Positions 42,260-52,045 of a stretch of DNA of 64,000 nucleotides are shown in pieces. Each line of letters starts with the position of its first letter. Position 1 is the first letter of the stretch. The notes under the pieces were generated by a model, which saw only the letters and a program-made list of their open reading frames with translations, was not told where the DNA came from and did not search any database. Source of the DNA: an uncultured Spirochaetia bacterium (GTDB lineage: Bacteria > Spirochaetota > Spirochaetia > SZUA-6 > Bin103); assembly GCA_958296075.1 (NCBI GenBank), contig CATQHW010000002.1, forward strand, positions 186,001 through 250,000, read 5' to 3'. A program made the position numbers and the translations under genes.

Positions 42260-44377
42260 ATGAGATCGAATCGCCCGGACCGGAAGCCCGTGCGCGTCAG
42301 CGCCGACGTGGGCGGGACCTTTACCGACGTCGTGCTCACCGATGATGACGGCCGCATCTGGACCCACAAGCTGCCTTCCACGCCGCCGGACTTCGAACGG
42401 GCGGCCTTGGCGGGAATCCAGCGCACGATCAGCCTGGCCGGCGTCGCCGGCAGCGCCGTGGGCCTCGTTTCCCATGGCACCACGGTGGCGACCAACGCCG
42501 TGCTGGAAGGGCGCGGCGCGCGCACCGCGCTGATCACCACCGCCGGGTTCCGCGACGTGCTGGAGCTGCGCCGCATCCGCGCCCCGCAGCTCTACGACCT
42601 GTTCTTCGAAAAGCCGCCGGCCCTCATCGAGCGCCGCCTGCGGTTCGAGCTCGGCGAGCGGGTCACCGCTTCCGGCGAGGTTCTGAGCGGCGTGCGAGAG
42701 GAGGAGCTTGAGCGCATCGCGGCCGCGCTGGTGCGGGAGCGGGTCGAATCGGTCGCCGTCTGCCTGTTGCACGCCTACGCCTATCCGCACCACGAGCGTC
42801 TGGCCGGCGAGTTCCTGCGCAGGGAGTTGCCGCGGCTGCCGGTGTCGCTGTCGTGCGACATCCTGCCGGAGCGGCGCGAGTACGAGCGCACGGCGACGAC
42901 CGCGGTCAACGCCTACGTGCGCCCGACGATGGCCGCGTACCTGCTGGCGATGCGGCGGGGACTCGACGAGCTCGGCATAGACGCGCCGTTGCTCATAATG
43001 CAGTCATCCGGCGGTCTGGCCTCGGAGGCGCACACCGCCCGGCGGCCGGTCTTCATGCTCGAATCGGGGCCGGCCGCCGGCGTGCTGGCTGCCAACCTGA
43101 CTGCCAAGCGGCTCGGCGCCGCCAACGTCATCACCCTCGACATGGGCGGCACCACCGCCAAGGCTTCGATGGTCGAAGGCGGCCGGGTGAGCTATTCGGC
43201 CCAGTACGAGGTGGGAGCATCGCTGTCATCGGGCAGCCGCCTGGTGGGCGGCGGCGGCGAGCTGATCCGCGCCCCGACCATCGACATCGCCGAGGTGGGC
43301 GCCGGCGGCGGCAGCGTGGCCTACGTGGACGCGGCCGGCGGCCTGCGCGTCGGCCCGCGCTCGGCCGGGGCGCGGCCGGGCCCTGCCTGCTACCGCCGCG
43401 GCGGAACCGAGCCCACGCTCACCGACGCCAACGTCGTGTTGGGCTACATACGCCCCGGCCCCCTGGCGGACGGCGACGTCATGGTCGACGCGGACCGCGC
43501 GCGGCGCAGCGTGGCGGACCAAATCGCCGACCCGCTCGGCCTCGACCTGCTGTCCGCGGCGTTCGGGATACATCAGATCGCCAACGCCACCACCATGCGC
43601 GCGCTCCGCCAGGTGTCCACCGAGCGGGGCCGGGATCCGCGCGAGTTCTCACTCGTCGCCTTCGGCGGCGCCGGTCCCATCCATGCCGCCGGACTGGCGA
43701 GCGAACTGGCGATCAGCCGCGTGGTGATCCCGCCGCTGCCCGGCCTGTTCAGCGCCATGGGGCTGCTGTTCTCCGGCATCGAGCACCACTCGGTCCGAAG
43801 CTGTCTGCTGTCGCGGCAGGAACTGTCGGCAGACGCCCTGGATGCGCTTCGTTCCGATCTGCGCGCAGGTCTGTTGCGCACGTTTTCCGAGGAGGGGCAC
43901 GCGGCGGACCAGATCGCCATCCGCTACAGCGCGGACGTACGCTTTCGCGGCCAGACCTCGGAGATCAACGTGCCGCTGGCATCCGGATCGTGGGGGCCTG
44001 CCGACCTGACGGCGTTGCAGGAGGCATTCGCGGATGAGCACGAGCGCCTGTACGGGCACCGCTCCGATCCCGACAATCCGGTGGAAGTGGTGGCCCTGCG
44101 CGCGATCGGCCGCGCCGAGGTCGCGGACATGCTCGACCGCGTCCGACCCGGCGCTGCCGTCTCGGGCGATTCCCGCGATCGCAGCGCCTGGTTCGGCCCG
44201 TCGTGGGGCAGCATCGACACGCCGGTGTGCCGCCGGGAGGACCTGCGGCACGGCGCGCGCGGCCCGCTGCTGATCGACGAGTACGACACCACGATCGTGG
44301 TGCCGCCCGGACTGCGGGCGCGTGTCGACGACGATCTCAACGTCCACGTCGAGCTCGTAGAGGAGGCACGCGAGTAG
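42260..44377 (+). CDS. hyuA: N-methylhydantoinase A / acetone-carboxylase-beta-type ATPase subunit
   Basis: 705 residues from ATG 42260 (MRSNRPDRKPVRVSAD). The N-terminal DVGGTFTDVV (about residues 17-26) and LDMGGTTAKASM near residue 294 are the two phosphate-binding motifs of this ASKHA-like family. SHGTTVATNAVLEG and PGPACYRRGG are also typical. With HyuB it forms an ATP-dependent ring-opening hydrolase or carboxylase acting on hydantoins, oxoproline or ketones; the substrate is not decidable. The next gene begins right after the stop codon. Confidence 0.93.
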   Translation: MRSNRPDRKPVRVSADVGGTFTDVVLTDDDGRIWTHKLPSTPPDFERAALAGIQRTISLAGVAGSAVGLVSHGTTVATNAVLEGRGARTALITTAGFRDVLELRRIRAPQLYDLFFEKPPALIERRLRFELGERVTASGEVLSGVREEELERIAAALVRERVESVAVCLLHAYAYPHHERLAGEFLRRELPRLPVSLSCDILPERREYERTATTAVNAYVRPTMAAYLLAMRRGLDELGIDAPLLIMQSSGGLASEAHTARRPVFMLESGPAAGVLAANLTAKRLGAANVITLDMGGTTAKASMVEGGRVSYSAQYEVGASLSSGSRLVGGGGELIRAPTIDIAEVGAGGGSVAYVDAAGGLRVGPRSAGARPGPACYRRGGTEPTLTDANVVLGYIRPGPLADGDVMVDADRARRSVADQIADPLGLDLLSAAFGIHQIANATTMRALRQVSTERGRDPREFSLVAFGGAGPIHAAGLASELAISRVVIPPLPGLFSAMGLLFSGIEHHSVRSCLLSRQELSADALDALRSDLRAGLLRTFSEEGHAADQIAIRYSADVRFRGQTSEINVPLASGSWGPADLTALQEAFADEHERLYGHRSDPDNPVEVVALRAIGRAEVADMLDRVRPGAAVSGDSRDRSAWFGPSWGSIDTPVCRREDLRHGARGPLLIDEYDTTIVVPPGLRARVDDDLNVHVELVEEARE

Positions 44378-46117
44378 ATGGCACGCACGGTCGATCCCGT
44401 CACCCGCGAGATCGTCAAGAACGCGCTGGCCGCCGCTGCCGACGAGATGGCGATCGCGCTCTACCGCACCGCGTACTCGACGATCGTGCGCGACTGCCTG
44501 GACTATTCCACCTCGCTCTGCAACGGCTCAGGCGAGATGATCGCGCAGGGCGTGACCATCCCGCTGCACCTGGGCTCGGTGCCGTTCGCGATGGAAACGC
44601 TGCTCGCCAAGTACGGCGACAGCATGGAGGAAGACGACGTCTTCATCCTCAACGACCCCTTCGAGGGGGGCATGCACATCCCGGACATCTTCATCATCAA
44701 GCCGATCTACTGGGAAGGAGCGCGCATAGCGTTCTCCGTGGCCACCGCCCACCACCTCGATCTGGGCGGGCGGCTGCCGGGGAGCTCGGCGTGCGACAAC
44801 ACCGAGATCTTCCAGGAAGGGTTGCGCATTCCGTGGTTGAAACTGTACCGGCGGGGCGAGCCGGACGAGTCGCTCTTCGCCATGCTGCGGGTCAACGTCC
44901 GCGTGCCGGAGATGACGCTGGGGGACGTGCGCGCGCAGGTGGCGGCCTGCCACACCGGCGAGCGCGCCGTGCACGAGCTCGTGCGCCGCTATGGACCCGA
45001 AACCTTCCGCGCGTGCGCGGCCGACCTGATCGACTACACCGAGCGGCTGGTGCGCGCCGAGATCGCGCGCTGGCCGGACGGCACCCACACCTTCACCGAC
45101 TACATGGACTCCGACGGGATGGGCGGCCCGCCGGTGAAGTTGCACGTGGCCGTGACGGTGCAGGGCGACAGCCTGACCGCGGACTTCACCGGCACCGCGG
45201 CGCAGGCGCCGGGTGCGATCAACAACACCTTCTCCTTCACCTTCTCGGTCGCCGCCCTGAGCGTGCGGGCGGCGTTGCGCCAGGACCTGCCCAACACCGC
45301 CGGCATCTTCCGGCCGATCACGGTCGTCGCTCCCGCAGGGACGGTGCTCAACGTGGTGATGCCCGGCGCGTCGTCGATGCGCGGCATCACCGGCTTCCGG
45401 CTCGCCGACCTGATGTTCGGCGCGCTCGCGCAGTTCGTCCCGCACCGCATCCAGGCGGCCGGCGAGGGGGGCAACTCGCTGGTGGTGATCGGCGGCCTGC
45501 GTCCCGATCGGTCGTCCTACGTCTACTACGAGTTGATGACCGGCACGTGGGGCGGGCGCCCGGACCGCGACGGCAACGACGGGCTGTGCAACCCGGCCAA
45601 CGTCGCCAGCAACATCCCCGTGGAGGAGGCCGAGAGCAACTACCCGGTGCGGATCGAGCGCTACGGTCTGGTCCGCGACAGTGGCGGGCCGGGGAAGTTC
45701 CGCGGCGGAATGGGCGTCGAGCGGGAGTGGCGGCTCCTGGACGGCCACGCCCATCTGGCGATCCGCTCAGACCGGCGCGACCACCTGCCGTACGGGCTCT
45801 CCGGCGGCCGGCCGGGCAGGGGTTCGACCAACGTGCTGCGCAGAGAGTCCGGGGAGGAGGAAACCCTCATCACCATGATCTCCACGTCGATGGAGGCCGG
45901 CGAGCGCCTCTATCACCGCCAGGCCGCCGGCGGCGGCTGGGGCGATCCGCTGGAGCGGGACCCGGAGGCGGTGGCGCGGGACGTCCGCAACGACAAGGTG
46001 TCGCTCCGCTCCGCCCGCACGGACTACGGCGTGGTACTCGATCCCGAAACCTTCGCCGTGGATCACGACGCTACCGTCCGCGCCCGCCGGGAGCTCGCCG
46101 GCGCCCGCAGTCGATGA
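44378..46117 (+). CDS. hyuB: N-methylhydantoinase B-type subunit
   Basis: 579 residues, ATG immediately following the hyuA stop, with GAGGAGG upstream. Typical family segments include DPVTREIVKNAL at the N-terminus, LNDPFEGGMHIPDI (about residue 90), GAINNTFSF and SGGPGKFRGGMGVERE. It forms the partner catalytic subunit with HyuA; the adjacent arrangement is usual for this enzyme. Full length. Confidence 0.93.
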   Translation: MARTVDPVTREIVKNALAAAADEMAIALYRTAYSTIVRDCLDYSTSLCNGSGEMIAQGVTIPLHLGSVPFAMETLLAKYGDSMEEDDVFILNDPFEGGMHIPDIFIIKPIYWEGARIAFSVATAHHLDLGGRLPGSSACDNTEIFQEGLRIPWLKLYRRGEPDESLFAMLRVNVRVPEMTLGDVRAQVAACHTGERAVHELVRRYGPETFRACAADLIDYTERLVRAEIARWPDGTHTFTDYMDSDGMGGPPVKLHVAVTVQGDSLTADFTGTAAQAPGAINNTFSFTFSVAALSVRAALRQDLPNTAGIFRPITVVAPAGTVLNVVMPGASSMRGITGFRLADLMFGALAQFVPHRIQAAGEGGNSLVVIGGLRPDRSSYVYYELMTGTWGGRPDRDGNDGLCNPANVASNIPVEEAESNYPVRIERYGLVRDSGGPGKFRGGMGVEREWRLLDGHAHLAIRSDRRDHLPYGLSGGRPGRGSTNVLRRESGEEETLITMISTSMEAGERLYHRQAAGGGWGDPLERDPEAVARDVRNDKVSLRSARTDYGVVLDPETFAVDHDATVRARRELAGARSR

Positions 46118-46199
46118 GCGATTCTCTCCATCAACCTCGACAGCCGCGCGCGAGCGCCGATGACCGCACGCGGAACACGGTCGCCGCCGGCCGGTCGAC

Positions 46200-46697
46200 T
46201 CAGCGCTGCATTTCGGCCAGCAGCTCGACGATCAGGCCCATGCCGGCGCCCCAGCCCTTGTCCAGGCTCTCCATCGCGCCGGCGAAGGCGGCAATCTCGG
46301 CGTCGCTCGCCTCATGCGGCGCCCAGGTCAGGCGCAGCCGGGTGCGGCCGCCGTCCTCCTCGAAGGTCACGGTCGTCAGCAGCGCGCGGGGCCAGCCCGG
46401 CATCATGGGATTGGCGATGACGTTCCAGTCGGCATCCGCGACGGAGTGGAGCCAGACCAGCCGCTCCGGCGGCCTCACCTCCGTGTACTCGACCCGCTCG
46501 TAGTGCGAGCCGCCGCCCATGCGCATCTCGTCCAGCCACAGCCCGCCGGGCCGCACGTCCAGGCGGTGGACGATCGTTTCCACCCCCGGCCCGTACCAGC
46601 GCGGCAGCAGTTCCGCATCGGTCCACACCTTCCACACCAGCTCGCGCGGCGCATCGAACACCCGTTCCAGCACGTACGCCGGCACCTCACTCATCAC
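46200..46697 (-). CDS. SRPBCC (AHSA1-like) domain protein
   Basis: 165 residues. The START/AHSA1 fold is indicated by LERVFDAPRELVWKVWTDAE near the start, the RWYGPG loop, GGLWLDEM, TTVTFEEDGGRTRLRLTW and the C-terminal long helix. These proteins bind hydrophobic ligands; a specific role is unknown. Two adjacent Met codons could start it. Divergent from the enolase-superfamily gene at 46818. Confidence 0.88.
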   Translation of the reverse strand: MMSEVPAYVLERVFDAPRELVWKVWTDAELLPRWYGPGVETIVHRLDVRPGGLWLDEMRMGGGSHYERVEYTEVRPPERLVWLHSVADADWNVIANPMMPGWPRALLTTVTFEEDGGRTRLRLTWAPHEASDAEIAAFAGAMESLDKGWGAGMGLIVELLAEMQR

Positions 46698-46817
46698 TCG
46701 CTATCCTCACGTTCTCCGCGTTCTTCAACTTCGCTCTACGGTACCGGGCCTGTCGAGACTCGGAAACCCGGCGCTGCGGACCGTGGCCGGCATCGGCTCC
46801 GTGATAAGCTGCCGGCG

Positions 46818-47921
46818 ATGCGCGTAACCAACGTCAAGGTCGATCTGTTCGCGTGGAACGGCGCGGTGTGGAAGACCGGCGCCGGCGCCACGTTCGGCGG
46901 GGCGACCCAGCTCGGCGTCGTGAGCGTGGAGACCGACGCCGGCGTCACCGGCAACGCCTTTCTGGGCAGCTCCCACCTCGGCGGGCACCACTTGGCCGGA
47001 CCGCTCGTCGAGTACCTCAAGCCGATCGTCATGGGCCAGGACCCGCAGGACATCGGGCGGTTGTGGCAGCGGCTCTGGAAGATGAACCGCCAGGCGTCGA
47101 TCAAGGCGATCGGCGCGATCGACATCTGCCTGTGGGACATCAACGGCAAGATCGCCGGCCAGCCGATCCATCGCCTGTTGGGGACCTGCAAGGACGCGGT
47201 TCCCGCGTACTCCAGCACCGCGTTCCATGAGACCGCGGCCGAATACGTGGAGGAGGCGCTGCGGTTCAAGGAGATGGGCTGGCAGGCGCACAAGCTCCAT
47301 CCGCACGGCGAACCGAACGCGGACATCGACCTCTGCCGCGCGGTGCGCGAGGCGGTCGGCGGCCACTTCACGCTCATGCTCGACTCGATGTGGGCGTACC
47401 GGTACGCCGACGCGCTGCGCGTCGGCCGCGCCATTGAGGAGATGGGCTACTACTGGTACGAGGACCCGCTCGCCGAGGAGGATCTCTACAACTACGTCGA
47501 CCTGGGACAGAAGCTCGACATACCGATCATGTCGACCGAGTACGCGCCGGGCCGGTTTCCCGGCATGGCGGTGTGGATCGTGCAGCGGGCCACCGACATC
47601 CTGCGCGGCGACGTCGCCGTCACCGGCGGCATCACGCCGCTCGTGCGCCAGTGCCACTTGGCCGAGGGGTTCGGCATGCGCTGCGAGCTGCATCACGGCG
47701 GCAACAGCCTCAACAACGTCGCCAACCTGCACGTCACCATGGCCGTTCCCAACTGCGAGTTCTACGAGTTCTTCCCCTGTACCGGCGCGAACGTCTACGG
47801 CCTGGTCCGGGACATCGAGGTCGACGCCGCCGGCATGGTGCGCGCGCCGGTCGAGCCGGGGCTCGGCTACCCGATCGACTGGGAGCTGGTGAACCGGGAA
47901 CGGACCGCTACGGTCGAATAG
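46818..47921 (+). CDS. mandelate racemase/muconate-lactonising (enolase superfamily) enzyme
   Basis: 367 residues from ATG 46818 (MRVTNVKVDLFAW). The C-terminal barrel has the metal ligands LMLDSMW (Asp), YYWYEDPL (Glu) and IMSTEY (Glu), plus KLHPHG with the catalytic-side Lys and HHGGNS with a His. This pattern fits sugar-acid dehydratases or racemases. Likely converts an aldonic-type acid. The following class II aldolase (22 bp away) could cleave the product, a usual catabolic pairing. Confidence 0.9.
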   Translation: MRVTNVKVDLFAWNGAVWKTGAGATFGGATQLGVVSVETDAGVTGNAFLGSSHLGGHHLAGPLVEYLKPIVMGQDPQDIGRLWQRLWKMNRQASIKAIGAIDICLWDINGKIAGQPIHRLLGTCKDAVPAYSSTAFHETAAEYVEEALRFKEMGWQAHKLHPHGEPNADIDLCRAVREAVGGHFTLMLDSMWAYRYADALRVGRAIEEMGYYWYEDPLAEEDLYNYVDLGQKLDIPIMSTEYAPGRFPGMAVWIVQRATDILRGDVAVTGGITPLVRQCHLAEGFGMRCELHHGGNSLNNVANLHVTMAVPNCEFYEFFPCTGANVYGLVRDIEVDAAGMVRAPVEPGLGYPIDWELVNRERTATVE

Positions 47922-47942
47922 TGACGGTCGAGTAGGCGACCG

Positions 47943-48695
47943 ATGCGCGACGGAGCCCCGTCGACCCCGGATCCGCAGTACCGCTGGACACCGGGAGCCG
48001 ATCCGAGCACCCCGGCGGAGATCGACCGGTTCTTCCATTCGCCGGCGATCGAGCGGCTCAAGGAGCTGATGTGCGACATCGGCCGCCGCCTCTGGCAGCG
48101 GGAGTTCGTGGACGGCAACGGCGGGAACCTGACGATCCGCGTGGGCGACGATCTGGCGCTGTGCACGCCGACCGGAAACAGCAAGGGGTTCATGACCCCG
48201 GACATGATGTGTCTGGTCGACCTGCAGGGCCGGCAGGTCGCCGGTGCCCGCGTGCGCACCAGCGAGATACTCACGCATCTTGGCGTCATGAAGCGGCAGC
48301 CCGACGCCAAGGCGTGCTGTCACGCCCATCCGCCGACCGCCACCGGGTTCGCCGTGGCCGGGGTCGCGCCGGAGCGGTTTCTCACCCCGGAGGCGGAGGT
48401 GTTCCTGGGCGAGGTCGGCCTGGCCGAGTACCGGAGCCCGGGCAGCGCGGCCAACGGCCGGTCGGTGGGCAGCGCCGCCGCCCGGCACCTGTGCGTGTTG
48501 ATGCGCAACCATGGCGTGATGACCCGCGGCAAGCACCTGGAGATCGCCTACTGGCGGATGGAGAATGTCGAGGCGCTCTGCCGCACCTGGCTCGCCGCGC
48601 GCGCGGCGCTCCCGCAGGGCGATCTCCCGAGGATCACCGGCGACGAAGCCCGGCGCCTGCAGGAGCTGTACGAACGCGTATCCGCGGACGGATAG
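47943..48695 (+). CDS. class II aldolase/adducin-family protein
   Basis: 250 residues. The zinc site is seen as CCHAHPPTA (H-x-H) with a distal RNHGVMTRG, and the phosphate- or carboxylate-binding GNGGNLTIRVG precedes it (about residues 55-65). Such enzymes cleave sugar phosphates or related acids to a C2/C3 unit. A substrate without phosphate is possible, given the neighbouring dehydratase. It is convergent with the desaturase gene, separated by one base. Confidence 0.88.
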   Translation: MRDGAPSTPDPQYRWTPGADPSTPAEIDRFFHSPAIERLKELMCDIGRRLWQREFVDGNGGNLTIRVGDDLALCTPTGNSKGFMTPDMMCLVDLQGRQVAGARVRTSEILTHLGVMKRQPDAKACCHAHPPTATGFAVAGVAPERFLTPEAEVFLGEVGLAEYRSPGSAANGRSVGSAAARHLCVLMRNHGVMTRGKHLEIAYWRMENVEALCRTWLAARAALPQGDLPRITGDEARRLQELYERVSADG

Positions 48696-48696
48696 G

Positions 48697-49707
48697 TCAG
48701 GCGGCCACGGCCGGCCGCCGCGGCGCGTCCGGGACGAATCGGTAGTCGGGATCGCGCTGCTGCTGCCCGAGGATTCCGTCGATCTGCGTCCAGGTCTGCC
48801 GCAGGCCGCGCGTGCAGAGCGGCATGTCGTGCCGGATCAGACGATGCAGGCGCCCGAGCCGGTAGCACGGCACGGCGGCGTACATGTGATGCTCGGTGTG
48901 GAAGTTCATGTGCCAGTACAGGAACTGCAGCACCGGGCTCAGGTAGATCGTCCGGCAACACAGGCGATAGTCGGAGACGTTGTCGGAGAGGCCGATGTGC
49001 TGCGTCGCGTTGCACAGCCTTTGCAGCCAGCCGCCGAACGCGCGCGGGAAGGTGATCACCAGCGGCACTACCCACAGGCCAAGGGCAAGCGCCGCGGCGG
49101 CGATGGCCAGGTGTCCGGCCAGCACGATCCGGTCCCAGTTGCGCCGCGCCCGGCGCCGGTCGGGCGCGCTTGGCGGGAACAGATCGGCGATCCAGGAGCC
49201 CTCCGGGCCGACGTAGCCGAAGATGGTGCGCGCGTAGCCCTTCAGCACCGTGGGGATGTAACGCAGGTCGACGATCCCCCACTTCCAGATGCCCCGCAGG
49301 TCGAAGCTGCCGGGTAGCTCCACCTCGCGGTCGGCCGGCGGGTGCAGCGTGTGCTTGTGATGCGCGGTATGGCTGGCCCAGAAGACGTGATGGTTGTACC
49401 AGCCGATGAACGAATAGATGCGCAGGAACAGCCGGTTGAGCCACCGCGTACGGAACACCGAGTCGTGGATCAGCTCGTGAAAGCCGTTGACGATGAAGTG
49501 CCAGAAGTGGCCGTTGACCAGCACCAGCACCGCCGTGACGTACCACGGCCAATGGAGCGAGGAGTAGATCGCCGCTCCCGAAGCTGACGCCAGCACGGCC
49601 AGGAAGCCCAGGGTCTGCGCGAATCCCAAGAGGTCGCTGCGTTGATTCAGCTTGTTGAGATCGTCACGCGGGACCGGGCAGCGGTACCAGGCGATGCGCT
49701 CAGCCAT
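48697..49707 (-). CDS. membrane fatty-acid desaturase
   Basis: 336 residues with all three His boxes: HELIHD (about residue 77), HTAHHKHTLHP and HTEHHMYAAVP, which bind the di-iron centre. Four to six hydrophobic helices. It inserts double bonds or hydroxyls into acyl chains using O2. The same kind of gene exists in decayed form at 41.4 kb. It is divergent from the kinase gene, and the 73-bp gap must contain both promoters. Confidence 0.92.
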   Translation of the reverse strand: MAERIAWYRCPVPRDDLNKLNQRSDLLGFAQTLGFLAVLASASGAAIYSSLHWPWYVTAVLVLVNGHFWHFIVNGFHELIHDSVFRTRWLNRLFLRIYSFIGWYNHHVFWASHTAHHKHTLHPPADREVELPGSFDLRGIWKWGIVDLRYIPTVLKGYARTIFGYVGPEGSWIADLFPPSAPDRRRARRNWDRIVLAGHLAIAAAALALGLWVVPLVITFPRAFGGWLQRLCNATQHIGLSDNVSDYRLCCRTIYLSPVLQFLYWHMNFHTEHHMYAAVPCYRLGRLHRLIRHDMPLCTRGLRQTWTQIDGILGQQQRDPDYRFVPDAPRRPAVAA

Positions 49708-49780
49708 GCGACAGCTCCTGCGCGTTCAGATACATCACCGGACGAGCACCGCTCAGCTCGACACGGTACCATTGGATGCC

Positions 49781-50863
49781 GTGTGCGTCGCGCTCCCGAT
49801 CAACCTCGCCAACCTGCTCAAGGAGATCCGTTCCCTGCGCGTGGCGGTGATCGGCGACTTCTGCCTTGACGTCTACCTGGTGCTCGACCGGGCCGCTGCC
49901 GATATCTCCGTCGAGACCGGCCTGCCGACCCGGCCGGTCGCCGAGCAGCGCTACTCGCTCGGCGGCGCCGGCAACGTGGCGGCCAACCTCCGGGGCCTCG
50001 GCTGCGCGGAGGTGCGCGCCTACGGCGTGATCGGCGAGGATCCGTTCGGCGCCGAGATGGCGCGCATCCTGCGCCGCGCCGGGATCGACACGGACGGCCT
50101 GCTGACCCAGGGCGTGGCATGGGACACCTGCGCCTACACCAAGGTGCTGGAGACCGGCGAGGCGGGGCGTCGCGAGTCGAACCGCATCGACTACGGCAAC
50201 TTCAACCGGCTGCGGCCGGACACCGCGGAACGGCTGGCCGCGCAGCTCGCCGGCGCGCTCGCGGACGGACGCGCCGATGCGGTGATCATCAACCAGCAGT
50301 TGCGGCGCGGCGTGCACACCGAACGCCTGCGCCGCCGCCTGCAGGACCTGATCCGCCGGCACCCGGACGCCCTGTGGGTCACCGACAGCCGGGACTTCGC
50401 GGGCGACTTCGCAGGCACCGTCCTGAAGCTCAACGAAGCCGAGGCCGCGGCCGCGGCGGGGGGAAAGCCTGCCGCAGGCGGTCCGACTCGGCCACGACCG
50501 GCTGCCGCCGCCGCACGTGAGCTCTTCCGGCGCTGGGCAAAGCCGGTATTCGTGACCCGCGGGGACCGCGGCTGCATCGCCTGCGACGCCGCCGGGGTGA
50601 TCGAGCTGCCGGCGCTGACCTGCCCGACCGACATCGATCCGGTCGGCGCCGGCGATGCGTTCCTGGCCGGCCTCACCGCTGCTCTGGCGGCCGGCCGCGC
50701 CCCGGCTCCGGCGGCGGCGTTCGGGAGCCTGGCGGCCGGCGTCACCGTCACCAAGCTGCACCGGACCGGCACCGTCTCGCCCCGCGAAATAGGCGAGCTG
50801 GCGCGCGAGGCGGGCTGGCGCTTCCGCGCCGATGCGGCCGCTTCCACGGACCGCGCCCGCTGA
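49781..50863 (+). CDS. PfkB-family sugar kinase, RfaE/HldE-kinase-like
   Basis: 360 residues. I chose GTG 49781 because the upstream frame runs back over the desaturase start. The N-terminal VIGDFCLDVYL and YSLGGAGNVAANL, and the C-terminal DPVGAGDAFLAGLTAAL (ATP/anion-hole motif with catalytic Asp), are typical of ribokinase-like enzymes, nearest to heptose-phosphate kinases. A Gly/Ala/Pro-rich insert (about residues 225-245) is unusual. The substrate is likely a phosphorylated sugar. Confidence 0.85.
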   Translation: MCVALPINLANLLKEIRSLRVAVIGDFCLDVYLVLDRAAADISVETGLPTRPVAEQRYSLGGAGNVAANLRGLGCAEVRAYGVIGEDPFGAEMARILRRAGIDTDGLLTQGVAWDTCAYTKVLETGEAGRRESNRIDYGNFNRLRPDTAERLAAQLAGALADGRADAVIINQQLRRGVHTERLRRRLQDLIRRHPDALWVTDSRDFAGDFAGTVLKLNEAEAAAAAGGKPAAGGPTRPRPAAAAARELFRRWAKPVFVTRGDRGCIACDAAGVIELPALTCPTDIDPVGAGDAFLAGLTAALAAGRAPAPAAAFGSLAAGVTVTKLHRTGTVSPREIGELAREAGWRFRADAAASTDRAR

Positions 50864-50872
50864 GGCTTCGGC

Positions 50873-51946
50873 CTATCTTCCGTTTGCCGGCGCTTCTTCG
50901 GGGGGCAGTTTCCGTTTGCGCCGCATGCGGGCGTAGGACTCCGGTGTTCCGTCGTGGAACGAGCCGAACCAGCGGTCGAACGGAATCGACGACGCGCCGT
51001 AGTTGCACTCGAAGTGGCGGTGGTGCAGGTAATGGAAGTAGTTGTCGATCGATATCCGCTTGTCGGTATCTTTTTTGAGCACGAGTTGATCGAACCCGGC
51101 GTGTCCCAGCGCCGGACCTATGGCGGGACGCTGCATCAGATACAGCATGTGGATCGGATGGGACGGCACGACCAGCAGGATGATCCAACGAGTGAAGTAG
51201 AGCAGGTGCTCGATCGGGTGCATCGACAGCCCCGACCAGGGACCGACGTTGGTGTTGCGATGATGCAGGTAGTGGGCGGCCTTGTAGAGCGGCTTCCAGT
51301 GCGAGATGCGGTGCACGACGTAGAAGTGCAGGTCATGCCAGAACGGCAACACGGCGAAGAACGCCACGTGCCACACGGGATTGGCGCGGAGGTCGGCGAA
51401 CGGCAACAGGCCGCGGCCGTATGCCCAGAGCAGCAGCACCTCGTACAGCGTCCATACGGTCGCGCCGCTGGCGATGCTCCAGAGCATGTTGTCCCACGTC
51501 TGGCTGTTGAACAGGAATGCCTTGTTCCTGGTGCTCGGCCAGCGTTTGTTGTACTTGAAGCGCGTGTCCTGCGAGCGCCGCCAGTAGAGCAGCACGTGCC
51601 AGACCCCGGCGAGCACCAGCAGCAGCGCCACGTTGCGCGCGTACATCGGCAGGATCCAGCCGGCCCGCAACTCCGTGAAGGTCGTCAGATCGGGAGCGCC
51701 CGGTTGCAGGAATCGCCACGTGAGCGCGGCGAGCCCGTAGTAGAACGCCGCGCCGAACGGCCACAGGAAGCCGGGAAACCCCAGCAGGAAGCGCAACAGC
51801 TTCTTCGGCTGCGGCGGCCAGACGAAGGGCTGGCCTTGCTGCAGTACCCTTGGCGCCCATTCTCCTCTGGCGTCTCGCGTCGTCGCGCCGTCGTCGACGC
51901 GAGCGGCGGGCTCGGCGGGCCCGCGTGTCGCAACCCTCTCAGCCAT
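50873..51946 (-). CDS. sterol-desaturase/fatty-acid-hydroxylase superfamily membrane enzyme
   Basis: 357 residues from ATG 51946. Four or more hydrophobic helices. The di-iron histidines are visible as HDLHFYVVHRISH, HYLHHRNTN and HYLHHRHFE. The first 45 residues are polar and poorly conserved-looking. It probably hydroxylates or desaturates a lipid or carotenoid-like substrate at the membrane. Convergent with the PfkB gene and divergent from the PhyH gene at 52046. Confidence 0.9.
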   Translation of the reverse strand: MAERVATRGPAEPAARVDDGATTRDARGEWAPRVLQQGQPFVWPPQPKKLLRFLLGFPGFLWPFGAAFYYGLAALTWRFLQPGAPDLTTFTELRAGWILPMYARNVALLLVLAGVWHVLLYWRRSQDTRFKYNKRWPSTRNKAFLFNSQTWDNMLWSIASGATVWTLYEVLLLWAYGRGLLPFADLRANPVWHVAFFAVLPFWHDLHFYVVHRISHWKPLYKAAHYLHHRNTNVGPWSGLSMHPIEHLLYFTRWIILLVVPSHPIHMLYLMQRPAIGPALGHAGFDQLVLKKDTDKRISIDNYFHYLHHRHFECNYGASSIPFDRWFGSFHDGTPESYARMRRKRKLPPEEAPANGR

Positions 51947-52045
51947 CGACGAACGATGGTACGGCGCGCGCGATGCTGTCAACGACGCGGGCGTGACAGC
52001 GTGGTCCGATTTGACGAGGCTTCGGAAACCGGTCACCGTCGCGGC

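Noticed and set aside
44203..46503. 766-codon plus-strand frame over hyuA/hyuB
   Set aside because: Arg/Ala/Gly-rich out-of-frame reading of hyuB; hyuB itself is full length and in another frame.
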